From Thermomicrobiaceae bacterium (GTDB lineage Bacteria; Chloroflexota; Chloroflexia; Thermomicrobiales; Thermomicrobiaceae): 64,000 nucleotides of DNA. The position numbers and the translations under genes were made by a program. The notes beneath the pieces were generated by a model. That model was not told the origin of the DNA. It saw nothing but the letters and a program-made list of their open reading frames with translations, and searched no databases. The stretch is from positions 1 through 64,000 of the forward strand of contig JADBJL010000001.1 of the NCBI GenBank assembly GCA_014874455.1, read 5' to 3'. This document shows, one piece after another, positions 27,338 through 34,744 of the stretch. Positions within the stretch are counted from its first letter, which is position 1, and each line of letters opens with the position of its first letter.

Positions 27338-28473
27338 CACTTCTGCACCCTGTCTTCGGATCCCGGCTCTGGTTCCGGCACCTCGAGCGACCTCACGAGA
27401 TCGAGGTGCCAGCGCAGCCGCTCTACCGGTATCTCCGCACGGTATCCCCAGATGGGGACTCGGGCCTCGTGCAGCCCACCGTGCGACCGTAGCCGCACCG
27501 GCGCTCTGCTCGACTCGATCGTCCCCGGCTCGGCAAACACTGTATCCGCAGCGGCCAGAACGAACACGTCTCCGATACGGTCAGCGGGGAGCCGGAAGCG
27601 CTCGACCGCCTCTGAGCGAGTATAGACCGCCTCGATCCCCGTCGTTTCGCGCAGCACGCCGGCGGCTTCGTCAATCCGCTCAGGCGCAAGGTAAAGGTAT
27701 CCGGCGCCGCCCATGTTGTGGTGATGGGCCACATAGCGATCCTTGATCGGCGGGACGAAAGTCGCGGCAATCCCGTGCGCGCTCAGAAGTGCCACCAGGT
27801 CGATCGCGACTGACTTCTCGCGCATCCCGTGGTCAGCCGTGATCAACATCTGATAGCCGTCGCTGGCCTCGATCACTTCGCCCAACAGGGCATCGAGACG
27901 CTCGACGTGCGAAATTGCCTCAGGCGACTCTGGGCCGAACATGTGCATCACGTAGTCGGTCGTACTGCAGTAGACGAGATCGGGGTCGAAGGTGCGGAGC
28001 ACCCAGCGCAAGGCACGGAGCTGCCAGTAGTCGATCTCGGCTGAATAGATGCTGGCGGGCTCACCCACTGCACTGATCGCCTCGGCGGGCGGCCGCTCCG
28101 CCGAGAAGGCGATGGCTGCACCGCGACCGAGAAAATGCAGCAACTTCTCCTTCGTCACGAGAAGCGCCGAGCGCAGACCGGCCTTCGATGCTCGCTCGAG
28201 CGCCGTCGGTCGGCGCAAGTAGTCTGCCGTCTCGATGAAACGCCCCTGCCTGGTAACCGGATCGTACCAGTAGTTGCTTGCGATCCCGTGCGCTTGGGGG
28301 AACTCGCCAGTCAGGATGGAGGCGTTGTTGACGTTGGTGACCGTAGGTAGTACCGCCTGGCCAAGAGTGAAGAAGCCCGCGCGGGTGACCGAGTCCAAAG
28401 TGGGAGTGCGGGCCGCCTCCACGTAGTCCGGATCCAGGCCATCGATGCACAGGAGAATGGTCTTTCGCCGCAC
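27337..28473 (-). CDS. alkaline phosphatase superfamily hydrolase, phosphonoacetate hydrolase-like
   Basis: 378-aa protein of the nucleotide pyrophosphatase/phosphodiesterase branch. It looks closest to phosphonoacetate hydrolase PhnA, which splits phosphonoacetate to acetate and phosphate. Evidence: metal ligand D11 in LLCIDGLDPDYVE; nucleophile Thr46 in PTVTNVNNASILTG (PhnA has TNPNN); HGIASNYWYDP; LRRPTALERASKAG; KEKLLHFLGRGAAIAFSAE; ligands in STTDYVMHMFG, ITADHGM and RSHGGLHE. All two-zinc ligands appear present. It is not secreted (no signal peptide). The gene sits between the DUF420 gene and an ABC exporter. No other phosphonate genes are nearby, so the substrate remains uncertain. Confidence 0.82.
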   Translation of the reverse strand: MRRKTILLCIDGLDPDYVEAARTPTLDSVTRAGFFTLGQAVLPTVTNVNNASILTGEFPQAHGIASNYWYDPVTRQGRFIETADYLRRPTALERASKAGLRSALLVTKEKLLHFLGRGAAIAFSAERPPAEAISAVGEPASIYSAEIDYWQLRALRWVLRTFDPDLVYCSTTDYVMHMFGPESPEAISHVERLDALLGEVIEASDGYQMLITADHGMREKSVAIDLVALLSAHGIAATFVPPIKDRYVAHHHNMGGAGYLYLAPERIDEAAGVLRETTGIEAVYTRSEAVERFRLPADRIGDVFVLAAADTVFAEPGTIESSRAPVRLRSHGGLHEARVPIWGYRAEIPVERLRWHLDLVRSLEVPEPEPGSEDRVQK

Positions 28474-28486
28474 CCTTCTCGACTCC

Positions 28487-28897
28487 TCAGAGCGCGTAGA
28501 GCATCACATAGATCACCCAGCCGCTCACCGCCACATAGAGCCACATCGGCAGCGTCACCCGGGCAATGCGCTGATGGCGTCGAAACTGCCGGGTAAGCGC
28601 CCGATAGAGCGTCACCAGCACCATCGGCCCGAGGATCGCCGCGAGGACAGTGTGCGAGATAAGCACCGCGAAGTAGAGGACGCGGACGGCTCCCTCACCG
28701 GTATAGAGCTTGCTGCCCAAGAGGACGTAGCGGGCGATGTAGACGACGAGGAATAGCGCCGCAAGGGCTGCTGCCGTCAGCATCGACCACTTGTGAGCCT
28801 CGACCTTACGCTGGCGAATACAGAGATAGCCAGTCGCAGCAGCGACGCCACTCCCAGCGATCAGACCAGTGTTGACGATCGGCAGCCAGGTCTCCAC
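28487..28897 (-). CDS. DUF420 membrane protein (possible cytochrome oxidase assembly factor)
   Basis: 136-aa protein with four membrane helices. The conserved His pattern of DUF420 is visible: QRKVEAHKWSMLTAAALAAL, YFAVLISHTVLAAILGPMVL and RRHQRIARVTLPMWLYVAVS, ending GWVIYVMLY. Family members include CtaM of Staphylococcus, which is needed for heme-copper oxidase assembly. The ATG at 28897 begins an apparent four-gene operon; the next gene starts 13 bases after its stop. No oxidase genes occur in this window. Confidence 0.87.
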   Translation of the reverse strand: METWLPIVNTGLIAGSGVAAATGYLCIRQRKVEAHKWSMLTAAALAALFLVVYIARYVLLGSKLYTGEGAVRVLYFAVLISHTVLAAILGPMVLVTLYRALTRQFRRHQRIARVTLPMWLYVAVSGWVIYVMLYAL

Positions 28898-28922
28898 GGT
28901 CTACCGTGCTCCTCCTCGCTAA

Positions 28923-28946
28923 CCTGGCGCTCGATCGAGCGCCAGG
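28923..28946 (-). terminator. perfect 10-bp stem hairpin downstream of the Ldh-family gene
   Basis: CCTGGCGCTC pairs with GAGCGCCAGG around GATC, a 24-base perfect palindrome. It is the second of two hairpins between the Ldh-family stop (29027) and the DUF420 start (28897). No T-run follows. Confidence 0.5.
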
Positions 28947-28987
28947 GCGAACGCTTCATAATGATAGGACAGCAGGACGACCCGTTC

Positions 28988-29006
28988 GGTCAGGAAATCC
29001 CTGACC
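28988..29006 (-). terminator. 7-bp stem hairpin after the Ldh-family gene
   Basis: GGTCAGG-AAATC-CCTGACC lies about 20 bases past the stop codon at 29027 on the minus strand. It could terminate the pentose phosphate operon together with the stronger hairpin 42 bases further on. Confidence 0.4.
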
Positions 29007-29026
29007 TCAGCAGGTGAACGCATGCC

Positions 29027-30082
29027 TCAGGTGCTGAAAGCCTCTGGCAGTGCCACTCCATAGCGCGCAGCGGTGGCCAGGAGCTGGCTCCAGGTCGAGT
29101 CCTCGATCAGGATGCCGGCCCGGCGACGTTGCTGCTCGGCCTGGTACTCAGGCTCTCCGGGGTACAGCACCTCGCTGAAGCCCTCGGCCGGCGGCGTCGC
29201 CTTGAGGTAGCGAACGAAGGCGGCGACCTCGGCCTTGAACTCGACGAGCGGCCGGAAGGCGCTCGGGTCAATGACCAGCATGAAGGCGCCGTCGTTGTGC
29301 CGGCCCTGCGGATCGACACCGAAGCCCAGGCCCGGCAGCAGGGCAGCGAGGATCTCGACGGCGACTGAGAGCGCGTACCCCTTGTGCCCCTCCGAGCCGC
29401 CGAGCGGCAGCATAACGCCGCCGGCGTAGAAGTCGTCGGGGTCGGTCGTGGGACGGCCGTCACGGTCAAGGATCCAGCCCGGTGGGATGGCCTGCCCGCG
29501 GGCACGGGCCAGGTCGAGCTTGCCGAGCGCGACGGCGCTCGTCGCCATGTCGACCACCAGCGGGGCTTCCAGGTCGCTGGGGAAGGCGATCGAGATCGGG
29601 TTCGTGCCCAGCCGCGCCTCGCGGCCGCCGAAGGGGACAACCTGCTTGGGGGCCTGCCCGGAGTCGCAGAGCATGATGCCGATGAAGCCGGCACGAGCTG
29701 CCATCAGCGGGTAGTCGGCCAGCCGGCCGACATGCCCCTGCTCGCGCACTGCCGCAGCCGCCAGCCTGGTGTCGAGCGCCTTCGCGATGCAGCGCTCCAT
29801 TGCCCATTCGGAGACCACCTGCCCGAAGCCCCAGTTGCCGCGCACGAACAGGGCAGCCCCAGTCTCGCCGATCACGGACGGCCGGGCCGCCGGGTCGAGG
29901 TGCCCACGCTCGATCGCGGCGACGTAGCTGGGGAGCAGGCGCACCCCATGCGAGTCGTGGCCGGCCAGGTTCGCGCTGACCTGATGGCGCGCGACGATCG
30001 CGGCGTGCTCCGGCGGCGCACCAGCGGCCTGGTAGATTGCGGCGGCGAAGGCAAAGAGGCGCTCGTGACTCACAACCGGCAT
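29027..30082 (-). CDS. malate/lactate dehydrogenase (Ldh/YlbC-YiaK family) oxidoreductase
   Basis: 351-aa NAD(P)-dependent 2-hydroxyacid dehydrogenase of the type-2 malate/L-lactate family, a fold distinct from classical LDH. Family motifs are NLAGHDSHGVRLLPSYVAAI near residue 40, AAVREQGHVGRLADYPLMAA (catalytic His), GGREARLGTNPISIAFPSDL, and GGSEGHKGYALSVAVEILAA. The ATG at 30082 has GGAGGGA upstream, better than the longer open frame. It is the last gene of the pentose phosphate operon, 91 bases after pgl. Substrate could be malate, lactate, sulfolactate or a sugar-derived 2-keto acid; the context does not decide. Confidence 0.88.
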   Translation of the reverse strand: MPVVSHERLFAFAAAIYQAAGAPPEHAAIVARHQVSANLAGHDSHGVRLLPSYVAAIERGHLDPAARPSVIGETGAALFVRGNWGFGQVVSEWAMERCIAKALDTRLAAAAVREQGHVGRLADYPLMAARAGFIGIMLCDSGQAPKQVVPFGGREARLGTNPISIAFPSDLEAPLVVDMATSAVALGKLDLARARGQAIPPGWILDRDGRPTTDPDDFYAGGVMLPLGGSEGHKGYALSVAVEILAALLPGLGFGVDPQGRHNDGAFMLVIDPSAFRPLVEFKAEVAAFVRYLKATPPAEGFSEVLYPGEPEYQAEQQRRRAGILIEDSTWSQLLATAARYGVALPEAFST

Positions 30083-30173
30083 CGGCTTCCCTCCGCAGCG
30101 ACAACGATTTCTCTCTGCCGGCCCAGCCAGTCGGCACACCGGTAGCCCTTGCGGCTGCGCTCGCCCTTCCACG

Positions 30174-30923
30174 CTATCCAGCGCTCACCAGTCGGCTGCC
30201 GGCCGCGCGGTCGAGTAGCCACACCACGCGGCCCTGTGCGCATCGCAAAAGCTGGGCCGGTGTCTCCTCCACGTCTTTCGGGCCTTCGATCGCACGCGCC
30301 ACAGCCTCGGCCTTGTCCAGTCCGGTCGCCAGCACCAGCACCCACCGGGCTGCCTGGAGCACCGGTACGGTGAGCGTGATGCGGGCCGCGCCGATCTGTG
30401 GCACCTCGTTGGCCACCACGAGCCGGTCGCGGACGGCCACCGCCGCAGTGTGAGGGAACAACGAGGCGGTGTGCCCGTCGGCCCCGATGCCGAGCAGAAT
30501 GAGGTCGAAGACCGGAACTTCACCGGGGGTGACGCCGAAGATCTGTCGTAGCTCCGTCTCGTATTGCTCGGCAGCTGCGTCAGCACCTCGTTCGGTAGGG
30601 ATGCGATGCACGTTTGCGGGCGGGATCGGAACGTGATCTAGCAGGGTCTCCTTCGCCATCCGGTAGTTGCTCTCCGGATGATCGGGCGGCACCGCACGCT
30701 CATCGCCCCAGAACAGACGAACACGGCGCCAGTCGATTTCCTCGCGCACGGGCGACTGGGCCAGCCGGCGATAGAGCGCGCGTGGCGTCGAACCGCCGGA
30801 GAGGGCCACGGCACTCCAGCCACGCTGGGCGATCGCGCTGCGCACGGCCTCGACGAAGAGGCGGGTGGCGGTCTCGGTTACTGCTGCCGCGTCAGGCAAC
30901 ATGACGATCTCGGGTCGTCTCAT
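30174..30923 (-). CDS. pgl: 6-phosphogluconolactonase
   Basis: 249-aa enzyme that hydrolyses 6-phosphogluconolactone to 6-phosphogluconate, step two of the oxidative pentose phosphate pathway. Motifs: AVALSGGSTPRALYRRLAQS (phosphate-binding), LFWGDERAVPPDHPESNYRM and LILLGIGADGHTASLFPHTA, all diagnostic of the DevB/SOL type. ATG at 30923. It lies 53 bases after opcA in the operon. Complete and of normal length. Confidence 0.94.
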   Translation of the reverse strand: MRRPEIVMLPDAAAVTETATRLFVEAVRSAIAQRGWSAVALSGGSTPRALYRRLAQSPVREEIDWRRVRLFWGDERAVPPDHPESNYRMAKETLLDHVPIPPANVHRIPTERGADAAAEQYETELRQIFGVTPGEVPVFDLILLGIGADGHTASLFPHTAAVAVRDRLVVANEVPQIGAARITLTVPVLQAARWVLVLATGLDKAEAVARAIEGPKDVEETPAQLLRCAQGRVVWLLDRAAGSRLVSAG

Positions 30924-30976
30924 CTGTCCCCGTTCCTCAACCAGCAGCTAGACCGTCTTCCACACGCGCAGCCGAG

Positions 30977-32164
30977 TCACTCGAGCCACTGCTTGGCGAC
31001 GCTGGCGAGTCCTTCAGCCTCACGCAGGGCTGCCTCGTAGAGCGGATCGGCCGCAAGTGTCTGCAGCTCGCGTACGAGCAGCCGGCGAAGGTCGAAGAGC
31101 GAATGGTGAAATGCGTATTCGAGGAGCACCTGCTGCTCGTTCTGCGCGCGCAGCTTGACCGTTCCGCGCTCCACGCCTCCACGGGCAATCGTGAAAGTCG
31201 CCTGCTCGCTACCCTGGCGAGCCTGAAATCGCACGGAGAGAAGGTGGCCGTGCAGGCGAGCAGCATACGGCTCAAAGCAGATGTTCCATTCGATCCGCTG
31301 CCCGGCGGCATCCTTCATACACAGGCAGCAGCCCTCCGGGCGCGACATCGCGTCGTCGAACTCCCAGCCTAGCCGGCTACCCATCCATCCCAGATACAGC
31401 AGCGCCTGCGAGGGGTTCAATGGCCGGTGCTCGAACCGACCGCTGACCACCCAGACATCGGTCAGTGCGTCCAGCGCCCAGCGGCTCTGCGGGACCTCGA
31501 AGATACGGGCGGTCATCTCCTGCCAGGGCGCGATTCTAGCCCAGTTGAGATCTGAGAGGATGGTGTCCTGTGTCCTGAGCTGGTCGTACAGCCGCCGGGT
31601 CAGCACCAGGTCGTGTACCGGCCGGGCAAAGTCGAGCGAGTCGACGATCACACGGTCGACGGCCCACGCTACCCGGAGAAAGCGCCGATCGTCGAGCGGC
31701 GGGGGGCCCATCCACCAGAGGAAGGACGGCAGATCAGGTAAGGCGAGTGGAATCAGGAGGCTGGGCAGGAGATCGAGCGCGTTCGTGGGCATGCCGATGG
31801 TAATCTGCTCGTAACACGGCGCATAGCGCTCTGCCACACCCAGTTTGCACTGGATACTGACCTCGGCAGCGGGCTGCTCCTGGCCAGGAGCCTTCTGGTC
31901 CATGGCGGTCAGCAACACGACCCGCGAGGGATGCTCGCCCGAGAGCTGGTCGATCAGCTCCTTCGCCTGCTCGGCGCGCTCCGAATCGATCGCGTACACG
32001 AAGAGCGTGAGTACGCTCGTTCGGCTCAGGGCGACCTCGACGCCGCGTGCATCGAAGCGGCCGGAGCTACGCCACAGGTCAGCCAGCTCCCGCTCGATCG
32101 CATCGACATCGATCGTTGTACCCTCCACACGCGGAAGCAGTCTCCTGGTCTGGAGCTCAGCCAT
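30977..32164 (-). CDS. opcA: glucose-6-phosphate dehydrogenase assembly protein OpcA
   Basis: 395-aa OpcA-type protein. In cyanobacteria OpcA binds Zwf and activates it under redox control; in actinobacteria and relatives it is encoded beside zwf as here. Motifs typical of the family: RTSVLTLFVYAIDSE, PSRVVLLTAMD, SIQCKLGVAERYAPCYEQIT, LLIPLALPDLPSFLWWMGPP and DRVIVDSLDF. The cysteines in the cyanobacterial redox switch cannot be aligned with confidence by eye. The ATG at 32164 has a purine-rich AAAGGGGG site; the frame extends upstream into the zwf end but without one. Gap of 67 bases from zwf. Confidence 0.9.
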   Translation of the reverse strand: MAELQTRRLLPRVEGTTIDVDAIERELADLWRSSGRFDARGVEVALSRTSVLTLFVYAIDSERAEQAKELIDQLSGEHPSRVVLLTAMDQKAPGQEQPAAEVSIQCKLGVAERYAPCYEQITIGMPTNALDLLPSLLIPLALPDLPSFLWWMGPPPLDDRRFLRVAWAVDRVIVDSLDFARPVHDLVLTRRLYDQLRTQDTILSDLNWARIAPWQEMTARIFEVPQSRWALDALTDVWVVSGRFEHRPLNPSQALLYLGWMGSRLGWEFDDAMSRPEGCCLCMKDAAGQRIEWNICFEPYAARLHGHLLSVRFQARQGSEQATFTIARGGVERGTVKLRAQNEQQVLLEYAFHHSLFDLRRLLVRELQTLAADPLYEAALREAEGLASVAKQWLE

Positions 32165-32231
32165 ACGAGGCCCCCTTTCCTCCCTGCGCGGCAGCCTGTG
32201 CTCCCCGAACGCGCGTCCGGGAGACTGCAGC

Positions 32232-33779
32232 CTACGGTCGCCGCCACCGGCGCCCGTCACGGGCAATGAAGTCGTCCGCCTCGGCCGGCCCCCAGGTGCC
32301 GGCATCATAGTTCGGGAAGCGAGGCGGTGGTTGCTCGGCCCAACCCTGCAGGATCTTCGTGATCGGCAACCACGCCGCTTCCGTCTCGTCGCGGCGGGTG
32401 AACAGGGTCGAATCGCCCAGCATGCAGTCGAGCAGCAACCGCTCGTACGCGTCGGGCGCCTGGACGAGGAAGGACGTGCCGTAGAGAAAACCCATGCTCA
32501 CCGTGCGCAGCCGAACTCGCGGCCCAGGCGCTTTCGCCGCGATGTTGAGCGAGACACCCTCGTCCGGTTGGATCCGGATCACCAGCGCGTTGGGCTCGAG
32601 CCCGGCGGCGGCTGGCCCGGTAAAGAGCCGGTGAGGCACCTGCTTGAACTGCAGGGCGATCTCGGTCACCCGCCGCGGCAGCCGCTTGCCCGTACGCAAG
32701 TAGAACGGGACATCGGCCCAGCGCCAGTTGTCGATGAAAAGCTTGAGCGCCACGTAGGTTTCGGTCTGCGAGTTCGGATCGACTTTCGGCTCCTGCCGGT
32801 ACCCCGGAACCGGCTGGCCTCCGATGAAGCCCGGCCCGTACTGCCCGCGAACTGCGATCTCATCGACCTCCTCCGGCCGGATCGGCCGGATGGCTCGCAG
32901 CGCCTTGACCTTCTCGTCGCGTACCGGGTCGGCTTCGAAGGCGATCGGGGGCTCCATGGCGATGACGCTCAGGAGCTGCAGCATATGGTTCTGCACCATA
33001 TCTCGTAGTGCGCCGGCCCGGTCATAGTAGCCCCCGCGCTCTTCGATCCCGATGCTCTCGGCCACGGTGATCTGCACATGGTCGATGTAGTTGCGGTTCC
33101 AAATCGGTTCGAAGATCGTATTGGCGAACCGGAGCGCCAGGATGTTCTGGACGGTCTCTTTCCCCAGGTAGTGGTCGATCCGGTAGATCTGCTCCTCCCG
33201 GAAGAAGCGGAGCAGGTGCTCGTTGAGCTCGATCGCGCTCTGGAGATCCCGCCCGAACGGCTTTTCGACGATCAGGCGAACCCAGGACTCCCGGTCGGCA
33301 GGGTGTGAGAGACCAGCCTCCCCCAGGCGTTGGACGATGAGTTCATAGGCATCAGGCGGCGTGGCGAGGTAAAAGATCCGGTTGCCCCCTGTCCCGCGCT
33401 CGCGGTCGATGCGCTCGAGGAGCTCGCCCAGCCGATCGTACGCGCCCACCTCGCCGAAATCGGCTTCGAGGTAGAAGAGGCCGCGAGCGAAGGTGTGCCA
33501 GACGTCCTCGTCGATCGGCTGGCGCCGGGAAAACCGCTCGACCGCCTTCCGCATGCTGGCCCGGAACTCGTCGTCGGTCATCGGACGACGCGCATAGCCG
33601 ACGATCGAGAAGCCGGGCGGTAGCAATCCGTCGTAGGCGAGGTTGTAGAGCGCCGGTATCAGCTTGCGCCGCGTGAGATCGCCTGAAGCACCGAAGATCA
33701 CCATCACACAGGGGTCTGGTATCCGTTCGAGGCGCAGCCCCTCGCGCAGGGGGTTCAGGAGTGTCGTCGCGCGCGTCAT
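32232..33779 (-). CDS. zwf: glucose-6-phosphate dehydrogenase
   Basis: 515-aa enzyme oxidising glucose-6-phosphate to 6-phosphogluconolactone with NAD(P)+. The Rossmann motif is GASGDLTRRK (residues 30-39), the substrate and catalytic site RIDHYLGKE (200-208, with His as general base), and the dimer region includes RGGYYDRAGALRDMVQNHML. The ATG at 33779 has GGAGG five bases upstream; that site lies right at the end of gnd, so the two genes are tightly coupled (12 bases between them). Third gene of the operon tal-pgi, gnd, zwf, opcA, pgl. Confidence 0.96.
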   Translation of the reverse strand: MTRATTLLNPLREGLRLERIPDPCVMVIFGASGDLTRRKLIPALYNLAYDGLLPPGFSIVGYARRPMTDDEFRASMRKAVERFSRRQPIDEDVWHTFARGLFYLEADFGEVGAYDRLGELLERIDRERGTGGNRIFYLATPPDAYELIVQRLGEAGLSHPADRESWVRLIVEKPFGRDLQSAIELNEHLLRFFREEQIYRIDHYLGKETVQNILALRFANTIFEPIWNRNYIDHVQITVAESIGIEERGGYYDRAGALRDMVQNHMLQLLSVIAMEPPIAFEADPVRDEKVKALRAIRPIRPEEVDEIAVRGQYGPGFIGGQPVPGYRQEPKVDPNSQTETYVALKLFIDNWRWADVPFYLRTGKRLPRRVTEIALQFKQVPHRLFTGPAAAGLEPNALVIRIQPDEGVSLNIAAKAPGPRVRLRTVSMGFLYGTSFLVQAPDAYERLLLDCMLGDSTLFTRRDETEAAWLPITKILQGWAEQPPPRFPNYDAGTWGPAEADDFIARDGRRWRRP

Positions 33780-33791
33780 GCGCACCTCCGG

Positions 33792-34712
33792 TCACGTGTC
33801 CTCTCCGTGCGGCGTCTCGACCGGCAGGACTGCGTGCCCGCCGAACTCATGGCGGAGTGCGGCTGCGACCTTGGCAGCGAAAGAGTCCGCCTGGCGAGAG
33901 CGGAAGCGCATCTGCAGCGAGAGCGTGATGACCGGAGCCGGCACGTCCTCTTCGATGGCGGTCAACACCGTCCAGCGGCCCTCTCCCGAGTCTTCGACGT
34001 AGCCCCGAATGGACTCCAACCGGGGATCGCGCCGAAATGCTCGCTCCGCCAGCTCCAGCAGCCAGGAGCGGATCACGCTGCCGTGGTTCCAGAGGTTGGC
34101 CAGCCCGGCCAGGTCGTAGTCGTAGGGAGACGCCTGCAAGATCTCGAAGCCTTCAGCATAGGCCTGCATCAGGCCATACTCGATCCCGTTGTGCACCATC
34201 TTGGCGAAGTGGCCCGCACCGCTCGGGCCAACGTGACGGTAACCGTCCTCGGGCGCGAGCGTGCGGAATGCTGGTTCTACCAGCCGGAAGGCCGCCTCGT
34301 CGCCACCGACCATCAGGCAGTAGCCGACTTCCAGTCCCCAGATGCCGCCGCTCGTACCGACATCGAGGAACGCGATGCCACGCTCGCGCAGGCGCTCGGC
34401 TCGCCGCACCGAGTCCTTCCAGTACGAGTTACCACCGTCCACGAGAACGTCTCCGGGTGCCAACAGCTCAGCGAACTTCTCGACCATCTGTTCAGTCGGG
34501 TCACCGGCTGGTACCATCAGCCAGACGACTCGAGGGGCGCTTAGCTGCTCGATGACCGCTTCCAAGCTGTAGGCGCCGACCGCCCCAGCCGCCTCAGCCT
34601 CGCGTACCGGCTCTGGGCTGCGGTTGTAGGCCACCACGCGATGGCCGCCCCGCAGCAGCCGCTTCACCATGTTGCTGCCCATTCGGCCAAGGCCGACGAT
34701 TGCCAAATCCAT
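33792..34712 (-). CDS. gnd: 6-phosphogluconate dehydrogenase, short (YqeC-like) form
   Basis: 306-aa oxidative decarboxylase giving ribulose-5-phosphate, CO2 and NAD(P)H. The N-terminal Rossmann motif is IVGLGRMGSNMVKRL; NRSPEP follows the second strand (cofactor specificity not decided). DGGNSYWKDSVRRAERL and VGTSGGIWGLEVGYCLMVGG are diagnostic. The catalytic K171 and N175 lie in GHFAKMVHNGIEYGLMQAY. At about 300 aa it is the short, often NAD+-using form, not the 470-aa GndA. ATG at 34712; 32 bases after tal-pgi. Confidence 0.94.
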   Translation of the reverse strand: MDLAIVGLGRMGSNMVKRLLRGGHRVVAYNRSPEPVREAEAAGAVGAYSLEAVIEQLSAPRVVWLMVPAGDPTEQMVEKFAELLAPGDVLVDGGNSYWKDSVRRAERLRERGIAFLDVGTSGGIWGLEVGYCLMVGGDEAAFRLVEPAFRTLAPEDGYRHVGPSGAGHFAKMVHNGIEYGLMQAYAEGFEILQASPYDYDLAGLANLWNHGSVIRSWLLELAERAFRRDPRLESIRGYVEDSGEGRWTVLTAIEEDVPAPVITLSLQMRFRSRQADSFAAKVAAALRHEFGGHAVLPVETPHGEDT

Positions 34713-34744
34713 TGACTTCCCGCTCCCTGCTCGCGTCTCAACGC

